A stretch of DNA of 64,000 nucleotides from Sialis fuliginosa (taxonomy: Eukaryota; Arthropoda; Insecta; Megaloptera; Sialidae): assembly GCA_961205875.1 (NCBI GenBank), contig OY540816.1, forward strand, positions 6,024,701-6,088,700, read 5' to 3'. A model generated the notes under the pieces. It did no database searches, was not told the DNA's origin, and worked only from the letters and a program-made list of their open reading frames with translations. A program made the position numbers and the translations under genes. Shown piece after piece: positions 44,996 to 55,000 of this stretch (positions within the stretch are counted from its first letter, which is position 1; every line of letters begins with the position of its first letter).

Positions 44996-47900
44996 ATGGA
45001 CAACAACCAGATTAAACCATTTAACGTACACAGCGAATCACACAATATTGGTATACGATGGGAGAAATGGATAAATAGATTCGATATATTTTTAACGGCG
45101 TCAAACATTTCGGAAGATAAACGCAAAGCAGCTATGTTGCTTCATTTAGTGGGAGAAGATGTTTACGACTTATATTCATCACTACCAAAAACAGAGCCGA
45201 CTTCCGATATGCGAAAATACGACACTATCAAGAACAAACTAACCGACCATTTCAAGCCAAAAGTAAACACCAGTTTCGAAATTTACAATTTTAGAAAAGC
45301 TAAACAAGAGGAGAACGAGAGCATAGATCAGTTTTATACCCGTTTAATAAAACTAAGCGCTAACTGCAAATTCGTAAACAGAGACGATGAAATAAAAGCT
45401 CAGATAATCAGTAACACCAGATCAACAAATCTGCGGCGTTTCGGATTAAGAGAAGAACCAAAGCTAGACGTTTTATTAGAACAGGGACGACTCCTGGAAA
45501 CAACACAATTACAACTCAACGCAATTGAACAAGACAACAACGAAACAGGCCGTACAAATCGAGTTGATTTTAAAAAGTTTAACAAGAAACAAGCTGATCA
45601 CAACAAACAAACAAATTTTTCAAATGTGTCTAACAAAACACAACGGTGTAAAAATTGCGGTAATATGTGGCATCAAAAAGGCAGACAAACATGCCCAGCA
45701 TTTAGTGTTACGTGTTTAACATGCGGGAAACGCGGTCATTTCTCGAAGGTGTGCCTAAGCAAAAACAATCAAACAAAAGAAAACAAACCACGTGCAAATT
45801 TCACAAAACAAAGTGCGGGAACGGCTAAAACAATTAGTTCGGACTCTGATAACTCTTTTAAACTCACAACAAACAGTTTAGTGAAAACACCTAAAACTTC
45901 ACTTACGTTAAATGACAATTATATGAGTTTCGTTATAGACACCGGTAGCAGTGTGAATATCATCAGTTCCTCATGTCTAAAACACATGATTCACAAACCA
46001 AGTGTCACGTGCGTAAACACAAAAATTTACCCATATAATTCTAACGAAGCATTACCTATAGCGGGGAGTTTTAGGGGTGTTTTTAAATATAAACATCAAG
46101 TTACTACAGACGAAGTGTTCATCTTAGAAGGCGAAGCTGAACCTTTGCTGAGTTTCAAAACAGCAAGTGCGTTAAACATAGTGCACATAACACAAGTTTT
46201 GGACACATTACCAACAATCATAAACATTGAATGGGTGAAAAAGAACGTTCCAGCTTTAACAAATGGTATTGGAAATTTAACAAATTGTGAAGTACATTTA
46301 CACATTAACAAAGAGATGCAACCGGTAGCTCAAAAACACAGACGGATTCCTTTTCATCTACGAGCACGAGTCGAGGCAGAATTAAAACGTTTGGAAGATG
46401 AAGATATAATAGAAAAGGCAAACGGGGCAACTCCATGGGTTTCACCAATTGTGATCGTACCTAAACCACACAACCCTGAAGTAATTCGCATGTGCGTAGA
46501 TATGCGTGTTCCAAACAAAGCAATCAAACGAGAAAGACATGTCACGCCAACAATCGACGATATCATTTTGCAACTAAACGGTGCAGTCTTATTCAGCAAA
46601 ATAGACCTTAAAGATGGATATCATCAGTTGACATTAGACAAAGATTCACGTATCATAACAACCTTTTCAACTCATTGCGGTTTGTACCGTTACAAACGTT
46701 TAAATTTTGGTGTAAATGCAGCAGCTGAAATTTTCCAAGACACAATTCGTCAAGTCCTGACTAACATACCAGGTGTCTTAAATGTGGTGGACGATATTCT
46801 CATTTTCGGAAAATCAAAACAAGAACATGATGAAGCGTTATTAGCAGTGTTGAATCGACTCAGTGAACGTAACCTAACAGTCAACGAAAACAAGTGTGCG
46901 TTCAGTCAGAACGAAGTAACATTTTTCGGTTTCGTTTTCTCAAAAAGTGGGATAAAACCAGATCCCAAGAAAGTAGAAGTTTTCAAAAAATTGGAACCTC
47001 CTACAAACGCATCAGAAGTAAGAAGTCTTTTAGGAATGCTAAATTATGTAGGGAAATTTCTTCCAAATCTGGCATCAGCAACAAAACCTTTGCGAGAGTT
47101 GATACATAAAAACGCGGAATGGAACTGGAAACAAGCCCACCAAGATGCTTTTATGTACCTAAAGGAAATCCTAAGCAACGCCAACAATTTAGCATATTTT
47201 GACATTAAAAAAAAAACACATGTCCATGTAGACGCAGGTCCACAGGGATTAGCAGCTATTATATCACAAGAAGATAAAAACAAGATCGACATTGTGGCAT
47301 ATGGCAGTCGAACACTTACTTCAGTAGAAGAACGATACAGCCAGATAGAAAAAGAGATGTTAGCAATAAATTGGGCATTGCAGCATTTTCACATCTACCT
47401 GTCAGGTATGAATTTTATTTTACATACTGATCATAAACCAATTGTGAATATTTTAAGAAACCCAAGAGCAGCAGCCTCTCCTAGAATCGAAAGATTAATC
47501 CTTAAAATTCAACAATACAACTATGTGGTAGTACATCAAAAAGGATCCACGAATCCATCGGATTATTTCTCAAGACATCCGCTGCAAACCAATCAGAAAC
47601 AAGATGTCAAAATCGAGAATTTTGTGAATTTTATAATTCAAAACAGCATACCAAATGCAATGTCAGTGGATGAAGTTCGAGCAGAAACCGTGTCGGACAG
47701 AACATTAGCAGAACTGTTGGAAGCAATCCAAGAGAATCGTTCAAGTTTATGGAACAACCCGAACTTAAAACCATTCAAACTCATCAAAAATGAACTGTCA
47801 GCAAAAGATAGCGTTATTCTACGAGGCAGTAGATTGATTTTACCGTTCAAGCTACAACAGAGAGCAGTCGATTTAGCTCACAAAGGACATCAAGGTATTG

Positions 47901-48073
47901 TCAAAACAAAACAATTAATACGAACAAAACTTTGGTTCCCCAATATCGATAAAATGGTAGAAAACACCATCAAAAACTGTCTTGCTTGTCAATCAGTAAC
48001 GCAAACGCATAATCGTGATCCTATTATGCTAGTGTATAACAAAAAGAGTTCACTTATTATACAACACGGTTAA
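44996..48073 (+). CDS. Ty3/gypsy Gag-Pol polyprotein, open but truncated in integrase
   Basis: The frame encodes capsid and replication enzymes of an LTR retrotransposon in one open frame of 1025 residues without stops or frameshifts. Domains: Gag (about 1-215); two zinc knuckles, a variant CX2C...C at 218-233 and CX2CX4HX4C at 240-253; aspartic protease with DTGS at 315-318; reverse transcriptase about 430-690 with 'FSKIDLKDGYHQL' (533-545) and VVDD at 597-600; RNase H about 740-860 with Asp746, Glu785/787, Asp812 and Asp856; integrase HHCC zinc finger from His962/His965 to Cys995/Cys998. The DDE integrase core and everything after it are missing. About the last 13 residues (from codon ~1013) are read from Penelope sequence, so the stop at 48071-48073 is not its own. 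V in place of Y/F before the DD also fits a sub-lineage of gypsy elements with NVxDD or NIxDD boxes. The start chosen is the first ATG after the leader. The layout is nearest to the Mag/K02A2.6-like group (inference). Activity in cis is impossible without integrase core and LTRs. Confidence 0.92.
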   Translation: MDNNQIKPFNVHSESHNIGIRWEKWINRFDIFLTASNISEDKRKAAMLLHLVGEDVYDLYSSLPKTEPTSDMRKYDTIKNKLTDHFKPKVNTSFEIYNFRKAKQEENESIDQFYTRLIKLSANCKFVNRDDEIKAQIISNTRSTNLRRFGLREEPKLDVLLEQGRLLETTQLQLNAIEQDNNETGRTNRVDFKKFNKKQADHNKQTNFSNVSNKTQRCKNCGNMWHQKGRQTCPAFSVTCLTCGKRGHFSKVCLSKNNQTKENKPRANFTKQSAGTAKTISSDSDNSFKLTTNSLVKTPKTSLTLNDNYMSFVIDTGSSVNIISSSCLKHMIHKPSVTCVNTKIYPYNSNEALPIAGSFRGVFKYKHQVTTDEVFILEGEAEPLLSFKTASALNIVHITQVLDTLPTIINIEWVKKNVPALTNGIGNLTNCEVHLHINKEMQPVAQKHRRIPFHLRARVEAELKRLEDEDIIEKANGATPWVSPIVIVPKPHNPEVIRMCVDMRVPNKAIKRERHVTPTIDDIILQLNGAVLFSKIDLKDGYHQLTLDKDSRIITTFSTHCGLYRYKRLNFGVNAAAEIFQDTIRQVLTNIPGVLNVVDDILIFGKSKQEHDEALLAVLNRLSERNLTVNENKCAFSQNEVTFFGFVFSKSGIKPDPKKVEVFKKLEPPTNASEVRSLLGMLNYVGKFLPNLASATKPLRELIHKNAEWNWKQAHQDAFMYLKEILSNANNLAYFDIKKKTHVHVDAGPQGLAAIISQEDKNKIDIVAYGSRTLTSVEERYSQIEKEMLAINWALQHFHIYLSGMNFILHTDHKPIVNILRNPRAAASPRIERLILKIQQYNYVVVHQKGSTNPSDYFSRHPLQTNQKQDVKIENFVNFIIQNSIPNAMSVDEVRAETVSDRTLAELLEAIQENRSSLWNNPNLKPFKLIKNELSAKDSVILRGSRLILPFKLQQRAVDLAHKGHQGIVKTKQLIRTKLWFPNIDKMVENTIKNCLACQSVTQTHNRDPIMLVYNKKSSLIIQHG

Positions 48074-48578
48074 AAATAATAATAACAATTCTAATACAAC
48101 ACCAACACAATACATTACAATCCCTTACATAAATAAAACATCTAATTTAATAAAAAACACTTTAAATAAGTACAACATAAAAACTGTATTTAAAACTTAC
48201 AATAAAAACATAAACAACTACACAAAACTTAAACCAAAAACAGACATTTTTAAGAAATCAAATTTGGTATACAGTATACCGTGTGGGGGTTGCAACACTA
48301 TTTACGTAGGTAATACATCACAAAAACTTATCAATAGAATAACACAACATAAATCAGATACAAGATTAAAACCAACATCCACAGCATTAGCAGTACATAC
48401 AAATAGTACAGGGCATATTTTTGATTATAAACAAACTAAAATTTTAGATAATGAAAAACATAAAGCTAAACGTTACATTTCCGAAATGTTACACATAAAA
48501 AGAAACAATAATACAATTAACAAGAAAACTGACATATCCACATTATCTACTATTTACAACACAATTTTAAATAATTAA
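48062..48578 (+). pseudogene. Penelope-like GIY-YIG endonuclease fragment (second copy)
   Basis: The nuclease part of the Penelope polyprotein is read in frame from just inside the junction (the first ATG-like start, GTG-type context, is at 48264) to a TAA at 48576. The 104 residues after 48264 are the same as the last ~104 of the left copy, from 'VYSIPCGGC' through 'YVGNTSQKL' and 'NRITQH' to the C-terminal 'NTILNN'. The upstream part, including 'KLKPKTDIFKKSN', is in the same frame. It lacks the reverse transcriptase entirely. Its intact sequence alongside the left copy points to a single recent origin for both arms. It has no own promoter or start and I infer that it is not expressed as such. 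Confidence 0.85.
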
Positions 48579-48808
48579 TTATTGTCATTTTTTAAATCAA
48601 TTTTTTCGTTCCTTAGTAACTATTTGAGTTACTAAGAGATTTGTTATTTTTTCAAACATTTCCGTAGTCACATGAATTTTATTGAGATAACGACATCTTT
48701 CTCAAATTTAAATCTTTATTAATAGGTATATTTCTGAATTTTTATTTTAAAATATCAATATTTTGCATTATATTTATTGTATTTAATTGTTACTTATTAT
48801 ATTTTAGC

Positions 48809-48840
48809 CTGACGATGATTCTGTGAATCGAAAGCTTGCG
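48809..48840 (+). ncRNA. Hammerhead-like core in the Penelope 3' region (right copy)
   Basis: CTGACGA (48809-48815), T, GATTC-TGT-GAATC, then GAAA (48830-48833) and GCTT. Same sequence as the left copy on the opposite strand. Confidence 0.4.
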
Positions 48841-48925
48841 GTTTCCTCTTCTTTAATAAATTTTGACGTTTAAACAAACAAGTTTGTTTTTATTTATATT
48901 TAACGTCACTACTATTATATTATAT

Positions 48926-49289
48926 ATATATATATATATACGTTTTGGTTTATATTATAGTGTGATAAAGACTAAACTAATATTTATAAAGTCTCAAGCT
49001 TTCTAACAGTGAAAGTATAATCAAAGTCAGTAATTTACGAATTTACTTATTGTTAGAGCATAGAAATAGAGAAAAATTAGAAAACCTATAAAAATGTACA
49101 GAATATTTACATTTCATAAACATAGTTTTATATATTTAATCGTATGACAAATAATTGAAGTAGTAGAGGTTAATAAATTAATATAGGTACAGTGGCGTAG
49201 CTAGAGGTCGTTGCACCTCCAGCAAAAACTGAAAAAGGTGTCTCCTCTACCGCCGATTTGAATTATTTAAAAAAAATAAAGAACATGGA
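48926..49289. other. AT-rich, with a hAT-type terminus at 49192
   Basis: An (AT)n tract occupies 48922-48941. CAGTGGCGTAGCTAGAGG at 49191 is a common hAT left end in insects, but the right end was not found. Otherwise nothing is recognised. Confidence 0.4.
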
Positions 49290-50115
49290 AGTTATACAGT
49301 TCACGATGAAAAGAAACAAATTCGTTTAAAATTCAGGTAATTATTTTGTGGAAAAACGCTCGGACCCGTCGATTAGTATTTTTAGTTGCGAATTTTTTGA
49401 CATAGGAAAATTGTATACAGGCTGTCGCAGGAAAAACATATGCAGTCATCATTGATTTTTTTAAATGGAACACCCTATATATTATACCATTTTTGAATTG
49501 TGCAATAAATTCTGAATACTTTTTGTACAGCATATTATATCTCTAAAATCAGCGGTTTTCGGAATAATGACGTTTGAATATTGACATTTTGAAATACACA
49601 CAAGTCAAATAAAATGTTTAAATTGAACAAAAACACTGAACATTTTTTTAATAGCCAACAAAAATAACCTGGTATTGCAAAAAAGGAAAAAAAAGAAAAA
49701 AAAGAAGAAAAAAAAAAAAAAAAATATTTCAATGTTTTTTTTGGCATACCAGGATGTTTTTGTTGACTTTTAAAAAATGTTCAAGGTGTTTTTGTTCATT
49801 TTAAACATTTTATTTGACTTGTTTGTATTTCAAAATGTCAATTTTCAAACGTCATTATTCCGAATACCACTGATTTTAGAGATATGATATGCTGTACAAA
49901 AAGTGTTCAGAATTTATTGTACAATTCAAAAATGGTATAATATATAGGGTGTTCAATGATGACTGCATATATTTTTCCTGAGACACCCTGTATACAATTT
50001 TCTTATGTCAAAAAATCCGCAACTTAAAATCCTAATCGACGGGTCCGAGCGTTTTTCCACAAAATAATTACCTGAATTTTAAACGAATTTGTTCCTTTCA
50101 TCGTGAACGCACTGT
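49290..50115. repeat. Foldback family N, copy 2
   Basis: The left arm 'cacgatgaaaagaaacaaat' and 'gctcggacccgtcgatta' pairs with 'aatcgacgggtccgagcg' and 'ttcctttcatcgtg' on the right. The centre is a purine-rich tract (49680-49725) next to 'taccaggatgtttttgttg'. It is more complete than copy 1 at 38455. Confidence 0.8.
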
Positions 50116-50440
50116 ATATGGTTCTCTATAATACCGATATTTAATTACTGTTAGGTATTCCATATAACAAAACACCATTATATGTATATCATTCCTAATG
50201 TGAAATGCGTTTTATGCAATACATGGTACAAGGTACTCATTGCATATTAAATACTATAGATAATATGTAAGGTATTCAATTACATTTAATGTACCAAAGT
50301 TCCTGGAATAATACTATGTACTCGTAATAAAATAAACTATATATCTCGTTACATATACAAACACATTAATGGTTTTATTTAGAAAATGCATATTAATTAA
50401 TTTTATAATTGTAGGGTAGGTACGTAAGTTACAGTTTCAG
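50116..50440. other. AT-rich, nothing recognised
   Basis: No gene or element recognised. Confidence 0.4.
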
Positions 50441-50450
50441 TAACTCGCAT

Positions 50451-51171
50451 TTTTTATTTTTTTTATTTCACATCTATGTCGGCTGGGTCTTCTCCTCTTC
50501 CGACAGCTCTTCGTATATTGTTCTGTATATATGTGGTTTGTTTTGTTGTTTTTTTTTGGGGGGGGGGACACAAGATGGATATAGGATGTTGCTGATGGGC
50601 CGATCATCGCAGGATAAGACGCACAGGGGGGCCATATATGACATATATTTGGTTTATCTTCTATTTTTTGTTGTTCCTGTTGTTATATTGTTAATTTAGT
50701 TTTGTTGATGAATTCGAATAGTTTGTTATAATATTTTGTATTTTGTAGTAATTCTGTGATAGAGTCTGGAACTTCCCTGAGGGTTGCTTCTCTTTCTCTT
50801 TTCCATATGGGACATTTTAGAATTAGGTGTTCAGCATTAGCTATGGTTGTATTGTCGGATCTGCATGAGTTAGTAGGGGTGATTTTTATTTTGTGCTGGT
50901 ATTCTGGAGTGTTTGCGTGGTTGAATCGAAGGCGAATAACTGCGCTTATTAGTCTTTTAAGTTTATTTATGTTTTGGAACCATGGCGTTGTAGGAATTGT
51001 TGGTTGAATTTTTCCATAAAATCGACCTTTTGAATGGAGTGAGAGTTGATAGAGGTATTGCCATTTTTGTGTGTCTCTGATTTGAGGTTGCGATAGGATG
51101 TAATATTGTTGTCTGTTCTTCACTCATTGTAATTTGTTGTGCTAATTGGTCAGCTGTTTCGTTTCCTCGTA
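50451..51171 (-). mobile_element. 5'-truncated non-LTR retrotransposon insertion (second)
   Basis: TAACTCGCAT flanks the insert at 50441-50450 and 51172-51181. The plus-strand T-rich start (50451-50467) is the poly-A tail of a minus-strand insert. The 3' untranslated region (50465-50682) precedes an ORF2 remnant. As at 2933, target-primed insertion with 5' loss is the natural reading. Confidence 0.9.
50683..51171 (-). pseudogene. Non-LTR ORF2 C-terminus (end of RNase H and zinc-finger region), frameshifted
   Basis: On the minus strand the remnant opens with 'IRGNETADQLAQQ', the last conserved RNase H block (GNExAD) with its catalytic aspartate. It then shifts frame near 51120 and continues 'RDTQKWQYLYQLS'. 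Further on, 'RLRFNHANTPEYQHK' and 'TIANAEHLILKCPIW' give the C-terminal zinc-finger-type block of I/R1/Jockey-like ORF2 proteins. The first cysteine pair reads only as 'SCRSDN', so one zinc ligand has changed. It shares layout, but not close sequence, with the remnant at 2933-3697, so the two come from different families or subfamilies. The product is inactive: truncated, frameshifted and lacking all catalytic domains except the tail of RNase H. Confidence 0.85.
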
Positions 51172-51181
51172 TAACTCGCAT

Positions 51182-52267
51182 ATTAAATTAACTATTGTGT
51201 TATACTTATTAATTCTTAAAAAAAATTATAATTGAATCAACGTTTAATTAATATGAATTGTTCATAATCTACCTATACTAATTTTAATATAAGTCAAAAA
51301 TTAAGTTTTGAATAAATACATCCAATTCTGTTTTTGCACAGTAAAAAAAATTGATTTATTTATTTAATTTAAAAGGAAAATTTAACAAGAAAAAGAACTT
51401 TACAGTACGAAAATAATAAATTGTATAAATACACAAATTTAAAAAAATATGCTATTTCAAAATCGTGTAAAAACAAAATTGGGTGTACTATACTTGATTT
51501 ACCAAATGATAGAAATATAACTAAGATTTACTTTACTGATATCTATAGATTCAAATATAGATAATATCAAGTTGCACTTCAACATCGCCCAACTGTTGAA
51601 CGTTCTAAAATAACAATAGAAAAATATATTCAATCTTACAAAGAATGAACTTTGACATTTTGGTTTTAAAACATACGGGTGCAAGTATTGGAAATGGCCG
51701 GACAACATTTTGCGCGCAATAACAATAATGGAGTACATTGCCAAGTCCATTCTCTAGCGACCTATCCGTTCGTATGTTTTGAGTATTCATGTGCAGGCCC
51801 GGATGAAGATTCTGTGGCGGGTAAGACATAATTATTATGATTAAAAAACGATTTAAAATATTTTATTGGCGTTTATTTATTAGTTTATCTTTTAGTGTTC
51901 CTATAACATTATATAGTTGAGATGAGATGAAAAAAAGTAGTAGGTACAAAAATTGAATTATAGGTACATTGAAAATCCAACAATCCAATATATCTAAATC
52001 AATAAATTGTCATCGTATAGTCCGGAAAAAAATTCTATGAACTAAAAGAACTAGAAGAACGAACTAGTTCATTAAAGACCACTGAACTAGAGGGAGCGCT
52101 CTCTGTCATGAACTAAAATGCCCAACTCTACTAAATATATTTATTATTATTTATGTTGTACTTACATATTTTAGGGAACTATTTCTTATGTATAGGAAAT
52201 ACGATTCGTTTCACATCAAGGAAAATGTCAAAAGCAAAAATATGTTCATTTATACGCGTTTTTTAAA
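51182..52267. other. AT-rich; hAT-like terminus at 51796
   Basis: CAGGCCCGGATGAAGATTC at 51796 resembles the left end of the element at 4912. Two overlapping minus-strand frames (51499-51829) are not recognised. A palindromic 'gaactagttc' and 'agggagcgctctct' lie near 52060-52110. Confidence 0.35.
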
Positions 52268-52331
52268 TGAAACTCGACTTACGACCGATGTCTAGGAACC
52301 TATCTTAGTCGTAAGTCGAGGAATACCTGTA
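52268..52331 (-). repeat. Terminus of a pogo/Tigger- or mariner-like element
   Basis: 'ctcgacttacgaccgatg' and 'cttagtcgtaagtcgag' form a short hairpin. The outer end, read on the minus strand, is CAGGTATTCCTCGACTTACG next to TA, a terminus type seen in pogo-like and mariner-like elements. The other end was not found. Confidence 0.45.
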
Positions 52332-52840
52332 ATTGGTTAGTTAATTTATCTTGGCAGTGAACGCTGTTTCTTTAGACCTCGCAAAATTTACTGTTTGTAT
52401 AATATTATACTGTATTTGGCTAATGACAAATTTCAAAAGATAAACATTTATTTGTCAAAATTATCACACCCTACTAACGATTCAATTTTCATTAAGTTTC
52501 AAACTTGAATATTAAAACTTTAGGTAGTTGCAAACTTAATTCAAATAGATGGTAACCGTGACCCTTATTGAGAAAATTTTACAGAAGACGTTCAAAATCA
52601 ATACGGTTAGTTATGTAAAATCAAAGGTTTTAGATTCTTTTAATAATTTTTGGTACCTTTGTGTATAATTAAGATACATGTCTTCGTTTTACTTCAAGTT
52701 AACTCAAGTTAATGCAAAATATAATAATTTTTGGTTTCTGACCACAAGTTGATCATTTGTTTTTTAAAATGTATTTTATATATTTGAACAATGAATTGAG
52801 CTTAAAATTTTTTTAACACAATTTCAAAAATAAATTGAGG
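52332..52840. other. AT-rich, nothing recognised
   Basis: No gene or element recognised. Confidence 0.4.
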
Positions 52841-52848
52841 TTTATAAC

Positions 52849-53585
52849 TAGAGATAGTTACTATATAGTTGATTTTTTTTTCGTAAATTAGTTGATAAAT
52901 AGTTATTTTTAATCAAAATAGTTACAAATTTTTTTACTATAATAATTTTTTTTCGATTTAATCGATAAATTAGTGAAATCAACGTAACGTTCGGGACAAA
53001 CATGTCAAAATTATTAGGAAATCACAACAAATATACGAGTATATTAATTAAACTAAAAATACACCTTAACCACAATAAAACAATGTCACTCGACACGTGT
53101 TTCGACTTCACAACACCTGATGAGGACTTCTTGTGGAGTCGAAACACGTGTCGAGTGATTTTGTGGTTAAGGTGTATATTTTTAGTTTAAGTGACTTAGA
53201 AACCATAGTTTCTCCATTTTTCTAGTAGTAAATACATATAATGTTTATTTTCTATAAACTCGTATAATATTTTTGGTTGAGGCATACTGATATACAACAG
53301 CTATTGTAAATTGTAACGGCCCATAACATAACGTATTGTTACCAAAAAAATCAATATTAATAATTAGAATTATTTGAAACTTTGTATTTATGATTTTTTT
53401 TCAATGCAAAATTTGTAACGTTTGATAAAAAAAGGCAAATAGTTGGAAAGGTAAAATAGTTGCAAATAGTTGATTTCAAATTGGGTTCAATCAAACAAGT
53501 TTTCTGAAATCAATGGAGATATGTTATAAAAATTACAATAGTTGCATTTTTCGCAATAGTTGAAAAACTATTTTTCCAATCTCTA
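52849..53585. mobile_element. hAT-type element with 8-bp duplication and a nested palindrome
   Basis: The ends are TAGAGATAGTT on the left and the complement of TAGAGATTGGAAAAATAG on the right. TTTATAAC flanks both sides (52841-52848, 53586-53593). Repeated 'tagttgataaatagtt' and 'atagttgcaaatagttg' motifs fill both halves. A Penelope-like palindrome sits inside at 53040-53190. No transposase. Confidence 0.85.
53040..53190. repeat. Penelope-type palindrome with a hammerhead-like core
   Basis: The arms 'actaaaaatacaccttaacc' and complement, then 'cactcgacacgtgtttcgac' and complement, close on a loop that contains CTGATGAG at 53118. On the plus strand the order CTGATGA, GACTTC-TTGT-GGAGTC and GAAAC-ACGTGTC is that of a type I hammerhead. 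ACACGTGT can serve as a self-complementary stem III before GTC. As in the Penelope ends there is one extra base before stem II. Confidence 0.55.
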
Positions 53586-53593
53586 TTTATAAC

Positions 53594-53975
53594 CCATTAG
53601 AATTAGTCTATACAAATGTGTTTTTTCTACATCTGATTGCATTGGGCAGTTGCTCACACCTAAAACCAGCGCTGTGGTTCTATGTATTATCAGAAGTAAC
53701 ACATTCCTGTTTGTTGTTTTTTTCTCTTCATCTCCTCTTCTTATTTTACTCTGTGACAAGAGCGCAAGATAAGATCTTCTACTTCAATAGCGCCGTCACG
53801 CATGTGTGTGTTTGTACGACTTCATTTTATTATCACTCTACTATCTTCCGTCTGCAATAAAGGCGTTCTGGATTTGCCACAGATGATCGTGAGTTCAAAA
53901 AACATCCATATGAATTAGTGGAAAAATTAATAATAATGCGTAATATTGATTTTCTATTTAATTTATTTATTATTA
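53594..53975 (+). other. GC-richer block, unassigned
   Basis: Bases 53610-53890 are richer in G+C, with 'ctgcaataaaggcg' near 53856 as a polyadenylation-like signal. An 80-codon plus-strand frame is not recognised. A solo LTR is possible but no duplication was found. Confidence 0.25.
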
Positions 53976-54261
53976 TTTATTTATTTTTATTTGTTATTTT
54001 CAATGAATACTACTTGAATTTTTTTTCGGAAATAGTTGATAAATAGTTTTTTTACGATTTAATAATAATAATTAGTGTAAACGAAGTAGTAAAAAGTGTC
54101 GCAAATACATAGTTTAAAAATAGTTGGAAAGGTAGTTGCAAATAGTTGATTTCAAATTGTGTTCAATCAAACCAGTTTTCTGAAAACGGTGGAGATATGT
54201 TATAAAAATTACTAAATTACAATAAATGCATTTTTACGCAATAGTTGAAAAACTATTTTTC
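53976..54261. repeat. Second, left-truncated copy of the hAT-type element at 52849
   Basis: It shares 'cggaaatagttgataaatag', 'gtagttgcaaatagttgatt' and the right end 'ctatttttccaatctcta' with 53445-53585. The left terminus is missing. Confidence 0.7.
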
Positions 54262-54459
54262 CAATCTCTAATGATAACATAAAAGAAGCAATACAGCAAC
54301 CATGTGACCCTATTACAAAAATTGGTACTTATGTTTTAAAAATATAAAATATGTAATTCCAATAAAATATCACCTTCTACTCGTAACTAGATGATAAAAA
54401 AAGGAGTGACTTCAGGGGTTTGAATGCATATAAAGACAACTTAGTTAAAAAATTAAATA

Positions 54460-54998
54460 AGGTACTGGCATCAGTTTTGGATATGACCCCAGTTATGGCT
54501 ATTTTTTTTAGTTTATTGTACTGAATTAGAAAGATTTGTTGATATTTGATTACTAACATTTCTGAATATTAATATATACACATTTAACTGTCTACTAGCG
54601 TAATTTGATAACAATCGGCCAATAGGTGTCAAAATGGTGGATATTTAAACTAATTATTAGTATAATTTATACATTAATTATTATATTATCATAGCAACTG
54701 CTTTACCTTGTTTCAAATTTGACGCTTCTTTCTTTTATATCTTTTGTGTCGTAGTACATATCATTTTGTAATCATTAGCAAGTGTCCATTATTGGTTTTA
54801 CTTTATCCATTACTGGAGAAAAACATAAACAAAATAAAAGGCTATAGTTTAAAAAACAAACTATATTTGTGGACTTTGGTAATTAAATTGATTAAATAAA
54901 GAGTTACTTGTTTTATTAGTAACATGAGTTCATGAGAATTACAAAAAAGCCCGTAGTAAACCTTGCTCGTATAGTGGCCATAACTGGTGCCGGTACCT
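54460..54998 (+). mobile_element. MITE B, complete copy
   Basis: It begins AGGTACTGGCATCAGTTTTG and ends with the complement of AGGTACCGGCACCAGTTATG. TA flanks both sides (54458-54459, 54999-55000). It is 539 bp and non-coding. An inverse partial copy lies at 57505-57963 and a right-end fragment at 11956-12120. The TA duplication suggests a Tc1/mariner-related origin. Confidence 0.85.
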
Positions 54999-55000
54999 TA

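Larger units (their letters stand above)
43205..48925. mobile_element. Composite: inverted Penelope fragments flanking a gypsy element
   Basis: A Penelope-like fragment on the minus strand (43205-44532), a Ty3/gypsy fragment on the plus strand (44533-48032) and a second Penelope-like fragment on the plus strand (48033-48925) lie edge to edge. The two outer parts are inverse copies over roughly 860 bases, and I saw no difference in the parts compared. Both outer ends lie against (AT)n tracts. The gypsy part has lost most of its left LTR and everything after the integrase zinc finger. Confidence 0.85.
48033..48925 (+). mobile_element. Penelope-like element fragment, right copy
   Basis: The inverse counterpart of 43205-44068, beginning at 'tgtataacaaaaagagttca' against gypsy integrase sequence. 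It ends 'aacgtcactactattatatt' before an (AT)n tract. Its outer end is about 25 bases longer than that of the left copy. That same terminal sequence occurs at 59790, so this is probably the true end of the element. Confidence 0.85.

Noticed and set aside
45400-47850. Minus-strand and other-frame open stretches within the gypsy polyprotein
   Set aside because: Shadows of the plus-strand coding frame.
44996-48073. Infectious retrovirus (with envelope)
   Set aside because: No envelope frame, no complete LTR and no integrase core are present; only a gypsy Gag-Pol fragment is supported.
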